Positions 16,166-25,842 are shown, counted from the stretch's first letter. The stretch: DNA of 64,000 nucleotides from Nocardioides marinus (GCA_019801415.1 JAHVJD010000001.1:496001-560000), one strand, 5' to 3'. The notes: a model not told the origin generated them from the sequence alone. A program made the numbers and translations.

Positions 16166-17605
16166 ATGAGCAGCACAGAACCCGTTACCGGCCCGATCCT
16201 GATCCTCGACAGCCTCCAGCAGGGGCGGATGCAGCTTGCCGCGCTGTTCATAGCCCCCCGGGACACGCAGCTGCCGCCGCTGCGCCACGAGGGCGCTGAG
16301 ACCACCCCGGAGGTGATTGCCGAATACCGCAGCCACGCGGTGCTGCGCGCCCGCTTCAGCCTGCCGGCCGACCGCCCCTCCAGCTATGAGTGGGACGGTG
16401 CAACCTACGAGGTTGCCGGCGGGCTGGGCGACGAGACGGCGGATCTGCGCATCGCCTATGCCTCCTGCAACGGCGAGGAGCACGGCGACCTTGAGCGCAG
16501 TGGCGAGGAGCGCAACGCGATGTGGGCGCGGATGGGGCGCGATCATGCCGCGCGGCCGTTCTCGCTGCTGCTGCACGGCGGCGACCAAGTCTATGCCGAC
16601 GAGGTGACCCATGGCCACCCTCTGAGCGAGAACTGGCCCGGCCGCCCGCCGCGCGAACCCAGCCGCGAGGATCTGAAGGCGCTGCATATGCATCTGCGCG
16701 AGGGCTTCCTGCGCCGCTACCTGGCGGTCTGCAGCGCGCCGGAGTTTGCCTGGCTCGCAGCCCGGGTGCCCGCACTGGCGCAGTGGGACGACCATGACAT
16801 CTGCGACGGCTGGGGCTCGCTGCCGCGCTCGCGCACCTATTCACCGGTGGGCCAGACGCTGTTTGCCGCCGCGCGCGAGGCGGCGCTGCTGTTTCAGCAC
16901 GGCTGCACCGACGGCGATCTGCCGCCGCGCTTTGCCGACCCGGAGGGCAGCCACCTGGGCTGGTGCGTCGAAGCGCCGGGGCTGCGGCTGCTGGCGCCGG
17001 ACCTGCGCAGCGAGCGCAGCCGGCGGCGGGTGATGGCGCGCGGCGGCTGGCGGATGATGAAGGCGGCGGTGGAAACCCCGGCGCCGGGGCGCACCCTTCT
17101 GCTGTCCAGCGTGCCCCTGCTGGGGCCGCGGCTATCGCTGCTGGAGCTGTTGATGGTGCTGACGCCCCGCATGCAGAAATACGAGGACGACCTGCGCGAC
17201 CAGTGGCAGAGCCGCGCGCACCGGGCCTCGTGGCGGCGGATGCTGCGGATGGTGCGCGACATGGCGGCGCAGGAGGACCAGCAGGTCACCGCGCTGTCGG
17301 GCGAGATCCACCTGGCCACGCGCGGCGAGATGCCGCTGGGCGGCGGCAAGCTGCTGCATCAGCTGGTGGCCTCGGGCATTGCCCACCGCGCCCCGCCCAA
17401 GGCCTGGGCGCGGGTTCTGGGGCTGCTGGCCTGGCTGGGCGATGCGCCGCTGAAGGGCCATCCGATCCGCATCCGCAAGATCCCCGGCCAGGCAGGGCGC
17501 TACGTGGCCGAGCGCAATTACCTGACGCTGGAGCGCCAGGGCGGCAGCTGGTCCGCGGCCTGGGAGCTGGAAGATTCCGGCACATCGCCCGCGCTGGCGC
17601 TGTAG
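16166..17605 (+). CDS. PhoD-like metallophosphatase
   Basis: A 479-residue cytoplasmic protein of the alkaline phosphatase D-like metallophosphoesterase group. Visible motifs are RIAYASCNGEE near residue 95, LLLHGGDQVYADE, the metal-binding AQWDDHDICDGWGS, and LSGEIHLATRG near the C-terminus. No signal peptide is present, unlike secreted PhoD, so an intracellular substrate is likely. The start at 16166 (MSSTEPVTGPILILDS) fits the family start, though the ribosome site is weak; an upstream frame to 16061 reads as spacer. Substrate unknown. Confidence 0.8.
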   Translation: MSSTEPVTGPILILDSLQQGRMQLAALFIAPRDTQLPPLRHEGAETTPEVIAEYRSHAVLRARFSLPADRPSSYEWDGATYEVAGGLGDETADLRIAYASCNGEEHGDLERSGEERNAMWARMGRDHAARPFSLLLHGGDQVYADEVTHGHPLSENWPGRPPREPSREDLKALHMHLREGFLRRYLAVCSAPEFAWLAARVPALAQWDDHDICDGWGSLPRSRTYSPVGQTLFAAAREAALLFQHGCTDGDLPPRFADPEGSHLGWCVEAPGLRLLAPDLRSERSRRRVMARGGWRMMKAAVETPAPGRTLLLSSVPLLGPRLSLLELLMVLTPRMQKYEDDLRDQWQSRAHRASWRRMLRMVRDMAAQEDQQVTALSGEIHLATRGEMPLGGGKLLHQLVASGIAHRAPPKAWARVLGLLAWLGDAPLKGHPIRIRKIPGQAGRYVAERNYLTLERQGGSWSAAWELEDSGTSPALAL

Positions 17606-17689
17606 CCGGGCTCAGCAGTCGGCACCCGGCGGCGGCGGTTGCCGCGTTTTACGCTTGAGCCGGCCCGGCAAAGCCCCCATATCTGAGCC

Positions 17690-18376
17690 ATGCTGCGCCT
17701 CACCCCGATCCTGCTGGCCGTTCTCTATGGCCTTGTGATGTACCGGATTTCCGTCTGGCGCACCCACCGCGAGCTGGACCAGCGCTCGACCGAGCTGGCA
17801 GATCCCAAGCTCAAGCGGTTGACCGACCGGCTGGCCGCGGCGCTGGAGATCGACCGTATCCCGGTGCATATCTACGAGGTCGATCCGGTGAACGGATTGG
17901 CCGCGCCGGACGGGCGGATCTTCATCACCCGCGGCTTTTACCGCAAATACCAGAACGGCGAGGTCAGCGCCGAAGAGATGGCCAGCGTGATCGCGCATGA
18001 GCTGGGCCACGTGGCGCTGGGGCATGCGCGCAAGCGGATGATCGACTTTTCCGGCCAGAACGCGCTGCGCACCGCGCTGATGCTGCTGCTGGGGCGCTAT
18101 ATCCCCTTTATCGGGCCGTGGATCGCCGGGGTGCTGACCAGCCTTCTGGCGGCCCGGCTGTCGCGCGGCGACGAGTACGAGGCGGATGAATACGCCGCTG
18201 CGCTGTTGACCAAGGCAGGCATCGGCACCGCGCCGCAGAAAAGCCTGTTCCGCAAGCTCGAGGAACTGACCCAGGCCCGCGCCGGCATGGCCCCCGCCTG
18301 GCTGATGAGCCACCCGAAGACCGAGGAACGCATCGCCGCGCTGGAGGCGCTTGAGGACAGGTGGTCCCGGGGCTGA
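17690..18376 (+). CDS. M48-family membrane metalloprotease
   Basis: A 228-residue zinc metallopeptidase. An N-terminal membrane helix (LTPILLAVLYGLVMY) is followed by the M48 domain with HELGH (in VIAHELGHVALGHA) and the downstream Glu ligand in GDEYEADEYAAAL. A second hydrophobic segment (IPFIGPWIAGVLTSLLAA) lies between them, as in HtpX/Ste24-like proteases. It is shorter than HtpX (about 290). It is single, 84 bases after the phosphatase gene. Likely acts on membrane or secreted proteins; its client is unknown. Confidence 0.88.
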   Translation: MLRLTPILLAVLYGLVMYRISVWRTHRELDQRSTELADPKLKRLTDRLAAALEIDRIPVHIYEVDPVNGLAAPDGRIFITRGFYRKYQNGEVSAEEMASVIAHELGHVALGHARKRMIDFSGQNALRTALMLLLGRYIPFIGPWIAGVLTSLLAARLSRGDEYEADEYAAALLTKAGIGTAPQKSLFRKLEELTQARAGMAPAWLMSHPKTEERIAALEALEDRWSRG

Positions 18377-18472
18377 ACTGCCCATCTTCGCCGCCCAGCC
18401 AATTTCGGATGCCCCCTCTTGCAAACGCCCGCATGATGCACATGTAAACCTTCCAGCCAAAAGAAGGTTCCC

Positions 18473-19462
18473 ATGCGCTATTCCGTACTTGACCTCGCCC
18501 CGGTGCCCGAAGGGCAGACCACCGCCACCGCGCTGCGCAACAGCGCCGACCTGGCCGCCCATGCGGAAAGCTGGGGCTATCACCGCTACTGGCTGGCGGA
18601 GCATCATAACATGCCGGGCATTGCCAGTGCCGCAACGGCGGTGATGATCGGCCACGTGGCGCAGGCCACCAGCACCATGCGGATTGGCGCGGGCGGTATC
18701 ATGCTGCCCAACCACGCGCCCTACATGGTGGCCGAAGCCTTTGGCACGCTTGCGGAAATTCACGGAAACCGGATCGACCTGGGGCTGGGCCGCGCGCCCG
18801 GCACCGACATGGCGGCGATGCGCGCCATGCGGCGTGGTCTGGATGCGGGCGCCGGCGACCGCTTCCCCGAGGACGTGCAGGAGCTGATCGGATACCTTGG
18901 CCCGCGCCGCGAGGGCGCGGCGCTGCGGGCCATTCCCGGCGAAGGCACCGAGGTGCCGGTGTGGATCCTCGGTTCGTCCCTGTACGGCGCGCAGCTGGCG
19001 GCCGCCCTCGGGCTGCCCTATGCCTTTGCCTCGCATTTTGCGCCGCCCGCGCTGGAACAGGCGCTGGAGGTATACCGGCGCAGCTTCCGCCCCTCAGCCA
19101 CGCTGGAGCGACCGCATGCGATGATGGCGATCAACGTCTTTGCTGCCGCCACCGACGCCGAGGGCGTGCGGCTGCGCACCACCATGCAGCAGGCCTTTAC
19201 GCGGCTGCGGATGGGCACGCCGGGCAAGCTGCCCGCGCCGGTCGATGACATCACGACGGTATTGCAGCCGCAGCTGCTGGAGGGCGTCAACGCGGCGCTG
19301 GAGATTTCCGCCACGGGCAGCCGCGACAGCGTGCAGGCGCAGCTGTCGCAGATCATCGACCGATATCAGCCGGATGAGGTGATCCTGACCGGGCAGATCC
19401 ACGACCACGCTGCACGGCTGCGCTCGTTTGAAATTGCGGCGGAAATCCTGCGCGAGATGTGA
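18473..19462 (+). CDS. Luciferase-like flavin oxidoreductase
   Basis: A 329-residue LLM-class TIM-barrel protein. It starts [14 protein letters not shown] and carries [35 protein letters not shown]-type and [14 protein letters not shown]-type segments (here [10 protein letters not shown] and [13 protein letters not shown]), matching the YhbW/alkanal-monooxygenase-like MsnO8 group. Many members are flavin-dependent but with unknown substrate. An AAGAAGG-type ribosome site precedes the ATG. Its stop codon abuts that of the convergent PIN-domain gene with no spacer. Confidence 0.88.
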   Translation: MRYSVLDLAPVPEGQTTATALRNSADLAAHAESWGYHRYWLAEHHNMPGIASAATAVMIGHVAQATSTMRIGAGGIMLPNHAPYMVAEAFGTLAEIHGNRIDLGLGRAPGTDMAAMRAMRRGLDAGAGDRFPEDVQELIGYLGPRREGAALRAIPGEGTEVPVWILGSSLYGAQLAAALGLPYAFASHFAPPALEQALEVYRRSFRPSATLERPHAMMAINVFAAATDAEGVRLRTTMQQAFTRLRMGTPGKLPAPVDDITTVLQPQLLEGVNAALEISATGSRDSVQAQLSQIIDRYQPDEVILTGQIHDHAARLRSFEIAAEILREM

Positions 19463-20011
19463 TCAGCGGCTGGCCAGCGCCTTGGCCAGTCGCGGCAGGC
19501 GGGCTTTCTTGAGCAGCAGGCGGATCTCCCAGTTGTCGCCCGACAGGCGGTTGGCCTCGGCCAGCACCTGCGCGCCCAATTGCTCCATCCCCGCCGGATC
19601 CGCCAGCCACAGATCATAGAGCAGCTGGTCGGGGCCGATGCGCTCCAGCCCTTCCTCGGCCAGGGTGTGGCGGGGGAAGTCCTTGTTGTTGACAGTGACG
19701 ATTGCCTCGGCGTGGCCTGCGATGGCTGCGGCGAGGACGTGAACATCCGCCGAATCCGGCAGCCACAGGCGCGCCTCCCCCCCCGGTGCCGCGGCGATTT
19801 CCGCCTTGGGAAAGGCCGCGCGGGTCAGGGCGATCTCCGCCTTGGCCTGCGCCGCGCCCTCGGGGCCGAGTTTCAGCGCCGCGCGCTCCCACTCGCCCAG
19901 GATGCGGGCCGACCACAGCGGCGTGAAATGGCCAAGCCGGGCCGCGCCCAGCAGCATTTCACGCATCACCGTCGGGTACAGCACGCAGGTGTCAAGCAGC
20001 AGCTTGCGCAT
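19463..20011 (-). CDS. PIN-domain protein
   Basis: A 182-residue PIN-fold protein, longer than typical VapC toxins (about 130). Acidic residues fit the nuclease site: Asp7 in LLLDTCVLYP, Glu41 in GEWERAA, Asp in LPDSADVHVLAAA, and the TVNNKDFP segment. No antitoxin-like gene precedes it; instead it follows the RlmI-like gene by four bases on the same strand, and homologues of this family (RSP_2648 type, from memory) occur in that position. A role in RNA processing rather than toxin-antitoxin is therefore more likely, but unproven. Confidence 0.8.
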   Translation of the reverse strand: MRKLLLDTCVLYPTVMREMLLGAARLGHFTPLWSARILGEWERAALKLGPEGAAQAKAEIALTRAAFPKAEIAAAPGGEARLWLPDSADVHVLAAAIAGHAEAIVTVNNKDFPRHTLAEEGLERIGPDQLLYDLWLADPAGMEQLGAQVLAEANRLSGDNWEIRLLLKKARLPRLAKALASR

Positions 20012-20015
20012 GGGC

Positions 20016-21230
20016 CTAGTCGAGCCGGAAGAACACGGCCTTCAGGTAGCCGCTTTCGGCCAGCTGCGGCAGCTGCGGATGGTCGGGGCCGGCGTAGCCG
20101 GTGTGGATCAGGGCACCGCGTCGGCCACCGCGGCCAATGCCGCGGGCCGAAGCGTTGCGGAATTTCGACAGATCCGCGGCGTGGGAGCAGCTGCACAGGC
20201 CCAGGTAACCGCCCGGCGCTACCAGCGGCGCGGCCAGTTTGGCGACGCGTTCATAGGCGCGCAGGCCCGCCTCCAACGCCGGTTTCGAGGGCGCGAATGC
20301 CGGCGGGTCGCAGATCACCACGTCGAACTGCGCGCCCTCTTCGCCAAGGGCGGTCAGCACCTCGAAGGCGTCGCCCTGCCGGGCGGTGAAACGGTCACCA
20401 TGGCCGCTGGCAGCAGCGCCTTGGGCGGCCAGCTCCAGCGCCGCGGAAGAGCCGTCGACGCAGGTGGCATGCGCCGCACCGCCGGCCAGCATCGCCAGAC
20501 CAAAACCGCCGACATGCGAGAACACATCCAGCACCCGTGCCCCCGGCGCGGTCAGCCGCGCGGCAAAGGCGTGGTTTTCGCGCTGATCGTAAAACAGGCC
20601 GGTCTTCTGCCCACCGGTCAGATCCGCCATATAGGTGGCGCCGTTCATCTGCACCGGCACCGGCGCAGAGGGAGCTTCGCCCCGCAGGGTCTGGTTCAGA
20701 TCATCCAGCCCCTCGAGGCTGCGGGTGCGGCCGGAGGCGTTCTTGAGGATCACGTCCGCGCCGGTGACTTCGGCCAATGCGGCGGTCAGCTGGTCCAGAT
20801 GTGCCTCAGCCCAGGCGGCGTTGGGCTGCACCACGCAAGCGTCGCCGAAGCGGTCGATCACCACGCCGGGCAGCCAGTCGGATTCCGCATGCACCAGCCG
20901 GTAGAAGGGCGCGTCGTACAGGCGTTCGCGCATCTCCAGCGCGCGGCTCAGCCGGGCGGCGAACCAGGCCTGGTCGATCTCCGCCCCGGGGTCGCGGTCC
21001 AGCATCCGGGCGATGATCTTGCTCTCGGGATTGACGGCGACCAGCCCCAGCGGGGTGCTCGCCTCGTCCTCCAGCACGGCCAGCGTACCGGGCGCCAGCT
21101 TGCGCGTGCGGCGGTCAGTGACCAGTTCATTGGCGTAAACCCAAGGAAACCCGTGCCGGATGGCGCGGGCGTTGGATTTGGGTTTCATTTTCACACGGGG
21201 GCGCTGCGGCGCATCAGGGGAGGCTGTCAT
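20016..21230 (-). CDS. Class I SAM-dependent rRNA methyltransferase, RlmI-like
   Basis: A 404-residue protein in the RlmI/RlmK layout: an N-terminal PUA domain (VYANELVTDRRTRKLAPGTLAVL), a central EEHD-like domain with KNASGRTRSLEGL, and a C-terminal Rossmann methyltransferase. The SAM site reads VLDVFSHVGGFGLAML, the acidic contact is CVDGSSAALELA and the catalytic motif is VVICDPPAFAPSK. A later YLGLCSCSHAADLSKF carries the Cys expected for m5C chemistry. 23S rRNA position 1962 is the E. coli RlmI target; equivalence is inferred. It is followed closely by the PIN gene. Confidence 0.88.
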   Translation of the reverse strand: MTASPDAPQRPRVKMKPKSNARAIRHGFPWVYANELVTDRRTRKLAPGTLAVLEDEASTPLGLVAVNPESKIIARMLDRDPGAEIDQAWFAARLSRALEMRERLYDAPFYRLVHAESDWLPGVVIDRFGDACVVQPNAAWAEAHLDQLTAALAEVTGADVILKNASGRTRSLEGLDDLNQTLRGEAPSAPVPVQMNGATYMADLTGGQKTGLFYDQRENHAFAARLTAPGARVLDVFSHVGGFGLAMLAGGAAHATCVDGSSAALELAAQGAAASGHGDRFTARQGDAFEVLTALGEEGAQFDVVICDPPAFAPSKPALEAGLRAYERVAKLAAPLVAPGGYLGLCSCSHAADLSKFRNASARGIGRGGRRGALIHTGYAGPDHPQLPQLAESGYLKAVFFRLD

Positions 21231-21291
21231 GGCTTCCTCTTAGCGGCATGTGCGACGCAGGGAAAGAGGCTGCGGCGGCCTCAAGCGGGCC

Positions 21292-21573
21292 TCAGGACAG
21301 CGGCCCGCGCGGGCGCGAGCGCCAGCCGCCACGACGGCGCGGACGCGCTGCGGCTTCAAGTCCCGCGCGCAGCACGGCCGTCATCGGATGCTCGGGATGC
21401 TCCTCGCCGTATTGCTGCAGCAAGGCCTGGATGTCGATCCGACTGTCGCGTTCCGCCGCCATTCCCAACGCCCAGTCCAGAAAAATGCTGCGGCATTGCT
21501 CATCGGTGATCCCGTCGATCCGGTAGGCTTCGTAGATCAGCCCGCGGGGATCCTGTTCAGTCCTGCCCTGCAT
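21292..21573 (-). CDS. Conserved hypothetical protein after glnE
   Basis: A 93-residue protein whose start (21573) overlaps the 3' end of glnE by 17 bases and has GGAGGG five bases upstream, so it is translationally linked to glnE. The N-terminal 65 residues (GLIYEAYRIDGITDEQCRSIFLDWALG) look like a compact helical domain. The C-terminal 20 residues are Arg-rich (RPRRRGGWRSRPRG) and could touch nucleic acid or membrane. Family not recognised; function unknown. Confidence 0.65.
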   Translation of the reverse strand: MQGRTEQDPRGLIYEAYRIDGITDEQCRSIFLDWALGMAAERDSRIDIQALLQQYGEEHPEHPMTAVLRAGLEAAARPRRRGGWRSRPRGPLS

Positions 21574-24379
21574 CCAATCCCTCCATGTTCAAGGCGGCAT
21601 CGATCCGCTCTGCGCAGCCGCTATAGCGCGCCGTCAGGGCCTGCTCCAGCGTCTCGAGCTGATCATGCCCGGTTGTGCGACACAGAAAACGTGCGCCGCC
21701 TTCGCCGATGGTGGCCGCATCAATCGGTTTACCGGAAAGCAGCCGCGCCGCGCTCTGAACCTGCCAGAACAGTTCGTAACTGGCCCCGAGGTAATCCGCA
21801 TCCGCCCGGTCCAGCCACCCGGCCGTGACTGCCCCATCCAGTCCGGCGTGCACATCCCGCGCCACCGAACCGGCGGTCAGGGCGCCGGCCTGGGAGAGCA
21901 GCTCAATATCCATCATCCGGCCCGCGCCGTTCTTGGCATCCCAGACACCCTTCGGAGGTTTTGCTTCGGACAAGCGGCCGCGCATACGCGCCACCTCCAG
22001 CAGAACCTTCGACACCGGGCGCGGCGTCGACAGGAACCTTTCGCGAAAGCTCTCGATTTCGGTGGCGAGGCTGGCGTCGCCCGCCACCACGCGGGCACGT
22101 GTCAAGGCGAGGTGTTCCCAGATCCAGGCCTCGTTCTCCTGATAGCTGGTGAACCCCGTCAGGCTGACCGCAACCGGACCCTGGGTCCCGGACGGGCGAA
22201 GCCGCATGTCAACTTCGTAAAGCCGCCCCTGCGCCATCGGCGCGGAGAGCGCCGTCACGAAAGCCTGGGTGAGCCTTGCGAAATAAGGCCGGGTCGCCAG
22301 AGGCCGCTTGCCCTCGGACATCTCCGCACCGCAGGGATCGTAGATCACGATCACATCGAGGTCGGACTGCGCGTGGATCTGTCCCGCCCCAAGCGAGCCC
22401 ATTGCCAGCACCGCCGCGCCGCGTCCCGGCGGCGGCCCATGCTTGGCAGCGAACTGCTCGACCACCGTCGGCGTGAGGGCCGCGATCACCACACTGGCCA
22501 GTTCGGCATATTGCGCCCCGGCCTGCTGACCGCCAATCAATCCCCGTAGATGATGCACGCCGATGCGGAAATGCCATTCCTTGGCCCAGCGGCGCGCCAT
22601 GTCCAGCCGGGTTTCATAGTCCTCCTCCCGCGCCAGCCGGTCCTCCAGCTGGCGCTGCAGCACATCCGCGCCCGGCCAGGCATCAAAGAAGGAGCCGCCG
22701 ATCACCGCATCGAACACGGAGGAGTTGCGCGACAGGAAACTGGCCAGCTCCCGCGAGGTGCCGGCGATGTCGACCAGCAGGTCCAGCAGCTGCGGATTGG
22801 CATCGAACAGCGAAAACAGCTGCACCCCGGCAGGCAGCCCGGAGAGGAAGCCATCCAGCGCCAGCAGCGTTTCATTCGGCTGGGCCGTGGCGGCGACACG
22901 GGCCAGAAGCTCCGGTTTCAGACGTTCAAAGATCCGCGCGCCGCGGCTGGAGCGCAGCGCCGGGTAGGTTGGCCACCGGGCGATCACGGCCCCGTCCAGC
23001 TCCGCGCCGATTTCCGGCACGGCCGCAGCGGTCGTCGGACGCGCGCTGCCGGGGGCCGACCCGGGCGAGAAAAAGCCCTCGGTCAGCTCATGCACCTGTT
23101 GCAGGCGCTCCCGGATTTCCTCGGTCAGCGCTTCAGGCTCGCGGTCCATCAGGCAGGCAATCCGGGCGATCCCGTCAGGCGACTGCGGCATCTTGTGGGT
23201 CTGGGCATCATGCACCATCTGGATGCGGTGCTCGACCTCGCGATGCGCGCGGTAGTGCGCGCTGAGCCTGTCCGCCACATCCTGTGGCACCCACTCCTTG
23301 GCCGCCAGCGCCGCAAGCCCGTCCACGGTGCCGCGACAGCGCAGGGTTTCGTCCCGCCCGCCGGCGATCAATTGGCGGGTCTGGGTGAAGAACTCGATCT
23401 CGCGGATGCCGCCCCGCCCCAGCTTCATATCGTGGCCGGGCACCGAAAGCGCACCGCCGGTCCCCTTGCTCTCCCGGATGCGCAGGCGGATGTCGTGGGC
23501 GTCCTGGATGGCGGCAAAATCGAGGTGCCGCCGCCAGACAAAGGGGCGCAACGCGTTCAGAAAGCGCTCGCCAGCCTCGATATCGCCAGCACAGGCGCGC
23601 GCCTTGATATAGGCCGCGCGTTCCCAGGTGCGGCCCAGGCTCTCGTAATACCGCTCGGCGGCTTCCATCGCCATGCAGACAGGGGTGACCGAGGGATCAG
23701 GCCGCAGTCGCAGATCGGTGCGGAACACGTAGCCATCGCCGGTGCGATCGCTCAGCGCCGCGCACATGTTCTTGGTCGCGCGCACCATGGCCTGTCGGGC
23801 TTCGTAGAAATCATCAGGATCATAGCGCGTCTCGTCGAACAAGCAGATCAGGTCGATGTCTGAACTGTAGTTCAGCTCATGCGCCCCCATCTTGCCCATC
23901 GCCAGAATGGTCAGCCCCCCGGCCGTCGCAACGTCCTCCTCCGACAGTCCCGGCAGTTTCTTGCGGCGGATCAGCGTGGCGATTTCCGCCTTGATCGCCA
24001 CATCCACGGCCAGGGCGCCGAAGTCGGTCAGCGCACCGGTGACGTGCTCCAGGCTCCACCCACCGGAGAGGTCACATAATGCCGTGAGCAGCGCCAGCCG
24101 CCGCTTGCCTTCGCGCAAGCCCGGCTTCAGCGCGGCCCCCTCCAGCCCGCGGCAGGTGTCGAACACCTGCGCCACTGCAGCCTGCGGATCCTGCAGCGCG
24201 CCCGGCAGCCAGTCGGCCTCGCGCACCGTCAGCTCCTTGAGATAGGGGCTGGAGCCACAGGCCCCCGCCACCAGCTCTGCCTGCTCGCCATTCAAGGCGG
24301 GCAGCAGGGCACGGGTTTCCGCCCCCAGTTCAGGGTCGAAGGCACGGGGAACGCGGGATATTTTCAGGGCGGTGCTCAT
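21557..24379 (-). CDS. glnE: Glutamine synthetase adenylyltransferase/deadenylase
   Basis: Bifunctional 940-residue enzyme that adds and removes AMP on glutamine synthetase in response to PII and glutamine. Two nucleotidyltransferase domains are visible with GxxD-type motifs: ELNYSSDIDLICLFD in the N-terminal deadenylase half and GQIHAQSDLDVIVIYD in the C-terminal adenylylase half. Helical linkers and the PII-binding centre lie between. Full length matches the family. It overlaps the downstream hypothetical gene by 17 bases. No glnA or glnB is adjacent. Confidence 0.95.
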   Translation of the reverse strand: MSTALKISRVPRAFDPELGAETRALLPALNGEQAELVAGACGSSPYLKELTVREADWLPGALQDPQAAVAQVFDTCRGLEGAALKPGLREGKRRLALLTALCDLSGGWSLEHVTGALTDFGALAVDVAIKAEIATLIRRKKLPGLSEEDVATAGGLTILAMGKMGAHELNYSSDIDLICLFDETRYDPDDFYEARQAMVRATKNMCAALSDRTGDGYVFRTDLRLRPDPSVTPVCMAMEAAERYYESLGRTWERAAYIKARACAGDIEAGERFLNALRPFVWRRHLDFAAIQDAHDIRLRIRESKGTGGALSVPGHDMKLGRGGIREIEFFTQTRQLIAGGRDETLRCRGTVDGLAALAAKEWVPQDVADRLSAHYRAHREVEHRIQMVHDAQTHKMPQSPDGIARIACLMDREPEALTEEIRERLQQVHELTEGFFSPGSAPGSARPTTAAAVPEIGAELDGAVIARWPTYPALRSSRGARIFERLKPELLARVAATAQPNETLLALDGFLSGLPAGVQLFSLFDANPQLLDLLVDIAGTSRELASFLSRNSSVFDAVIGGSFFDAWPGADVLQRQLEDRLAREEDYETRLDMARRWAKEWHFRIGVHHLRGLIGGQQAGAQYAELASVVIAALTPTVVEQFAAKHGPPPGRGAAVLAMGSLGAGQIHAQSDLDVIVIYDPCGAEMSEGKRPLATRPYFARLTQAFVTALSAPMAQGRLYEVDMRLRPSGTQGPVAVSLTGFTSYQENEAWIWEHLALTRARVVAGDASLATEIESFRERFLSTPRPVSKVLLEVARMRGRLSEAKPPKGVWDAKNGAGRMMDIELLSQAGALTAGSVARDVHAGLDGAVTAGWLDRADADYLGASYELFWQVQSAARLLSGKPIDAATIGEGGARFLCRTTGHDQLETLEQALTARYSGCAERIDAALNMEGLDAGQD

Positions 24380-24591
24380 GTGCCGACAGTGTTCGCAGCA
24401 CGCCGACGCGTCAATGGGGAATTGCCGGATCAGCGCGGACGCCCGGAAAGGTTTCCTTCACTCACGTCCGCGTCTTCAGGCAACCCACTGACAAATATAC
24501 AGTTTTCAGCCAAGGAACGGTCAGCCGCAGGCAAAATGTAAAAAACATTCACATACAGCCTTGAAAGCCCCCGACCCCCACCCAATATGAC

Positions 24592-24622
24592 ATGATGTGA
24601 AAGGAATTTACATTCACATCAT
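24592..24622 (+). promoter_or_regulatory. Perfect 10-base inverted repeat ahead of the DUF2852 gene
   Basis: ATGATGTGAA (24592-24601) and TTCACATCAT (24613-24622) are exact complements separated by 11 bases and end four bases before the GGAGG ribosome site (24626-24630). A matching half, CATTCACAT, occurs again about 65 bases upstream near 24546. It could be a dimeric regulator site or a 5' UTR hairpin. Confidence 0.5.
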
Positions 24623-24636
24623 CCCGGAGGACACCG

Positions 24637-25137
24637 ATGACAACTTACACCGCCACAGCCACCCCGGCACCCGAGCAGGGCTGGTTTTCCCGCAGCGAAG
24701 CCTGGCTCGACCGCAAGGGCAAGGGGGCCTGGATCGCCGCCATGGTCCTTGGCTTCGTGTTCTTCTGGCCCGTCGGCCTCGCCCTTCTCTTCTACATGAT
24801 CTGGAGCAAACGCATGTTCAGCAAATCCTGCCGCTACGCCAACAAGAGCTGGGGCGAAAAATCCTGGGCGCGCCAGGGGTTTTCCGCCATGCGCCCGTCG
24901 GGCAACAGCGCCTTTGACGCCTACAAGGCCGATACCCTGAGACGGCTGGAACAGGAGCAACATGACTTCGAGGCGTTCCTACAGCGCCTGCGCGAAGCCA
25001 AGGACAAGGCCGAATTCGACGAGTTCATGGAGGAACGCGCCCGCAATGCGGTCGGCGAAGAGGCCGAGAGCGATCCGCTGGACGACGCGGATGATGCGGC
25101 CAGCCGCGACCCAAGCTCCGGCCGCAAGCAGCACTGA
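24637..25137 (+). CDS. DUF2852 membrane protein
   Basis: A 166-residue alphaproteobacterial protein of the DUF2852 family. One or two membrane passes (GAWIAAMVLGFVFFWPVGLALLFYMIW, residues about 30-57) are followed by a basic segment (SKRMFSKSCRYANKSW) and a long charged helix (RRLEQEQHDFEAFLQRLREAKDKAEFDEFM) likely to form a coiled coil. The N-terminus is TATATPAP-rich. GGAGG stands seven bases before the ATG. The role is unknown. It sits behind a palindromic 5' element and before a terminator-like hairpin at 25141. Confidence 0.8.
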   Translation: MTTYTATATPAPEQGWFSRSEAWLDRKGKGAWIAAMVLGFVFFWPVGLALLFYMIWSKRMFSKSCRYANKSWGEKSWARQGFSAMRPSGNSAFDAYKADTLRRLEQEQHDFEAFLQRLREAKDKAEFDEFMEERARNAVGEEAESDPLDDADDAASRDPSSGRKQH

Positions 25138-25140
25138 CCG

Positions 25141-25160
25141 GGCAGGCCTTCGGGCCTGCC
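25141..25160 (+). terminator. GC-rich UUCG-loop hairpin after the DUF2852 gene
   Basis: GGCAGGCC (25141-25148), TTCG, GGCCTGCC (25153-25160): perfect arms with the exceptionally stable tetraloop. It starts three bases after the stop codon but has no T run, so it may end transcription weakly or protect the 3' end. Confidence 0.5.
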
Positions 25161-25253
25161 TCCGGGGGCCATCGCCCCGCGCGGGTCCCGTCCTTGTCGG
25201 GCGGGGCACCGTTGCATAGGTTTTCCACACACGCAGAGCCAAAGGACACCAAG

Positions 25254-25685
25254 ATGACTGCCCTGCCCGACCCTGACTACCAGGCTGAATTCTACGCCTC
25301 CGTTCCCGCCAAACGCCTCGTGGCCTGGGTCGTGGACAGCCTCCTGATCGTGATGCTGAGCGCCGCCGCGGTGGTGGCAACCGCCTTCGTGGGGCTGTTC
25401 GTCTGGCCGCTGCTGTATCTTGTGGTCGGCTTTGCCTACAGGGTGGTGACCATCGCCAACGGCTCGGCCACCTGGGGCATGCGCTTTGCAGGGATCGAGT
25501 TGCGCGACACCAGCGGCCAGCGGTTGGACGGCGCGCAGGCGCTGCTGCACACCGCAGGCTACACGCTCTCGCTGGCCATTCCGGTGCTGCAGGTGATCTC
25601 CATCGTGCTGATGCTGACCTCCGCGCGCGGCCAGGGCCTGACCGACCATCTGCTCGGCACCGTCATGCTGAACCGCCGCGCCTGA
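25254..25685 (+). CDS. RDD-family membrane protein
   Basis: A 143-residue RDD protein with three or so membrane helices. The defining motif is AKRLVAWVVDSLLI near residue 20, in which the usual R-x-x-A-x-x-x-D pattern is kept. The second helix is followed by VGFAYRVVTIANGSATWGMRFAGIELRD and the last by GQGLTDHLLGTVMLNR. The start at 25254 (MTALPDPDYQAEFY) follows an AAAGGA site; the upstream frame to 25194 is unnecessary. Proteins of this family sometimes act in Na+/Li+ export or in protein interactions; no role can be assigned here. Confidence 0.85.
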   Translation: MTALPDPDYQAEFYASVPAKRLVAWVVDSLLIVMLSAAAVVATAFVGLFVWPLLYLVVGFAYRVVTIANGSATWGMRFAGIELRDTSGQRLDGAQALLHTAGYTLSLAIPVLQVISIVLMLTSARGQGLTDHLLGTVMLNRRA

Positions 25686-25842
25686 CCGGGCGTGGCCAGT
25701 CCCGCGCATCAAGAACCTGTTAAGCCAAGCCTCAGATGCAGGCTTGGCGCATACCCATGGCGTTGCTATCATCATCCGGAGCACCTGCCACCCGAAGCGG
25801 CCGCCAGTTTAGATTGCCACGCGAAACCGCGAATGAGACCCG

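Noticed and set aside
19463-20011. PIN protein as a VapC toxin
   Set aside because: No antitoxin gene is adjacent, the protein is longer than VapC and it is packed after an rRNA methyltransferase gene.
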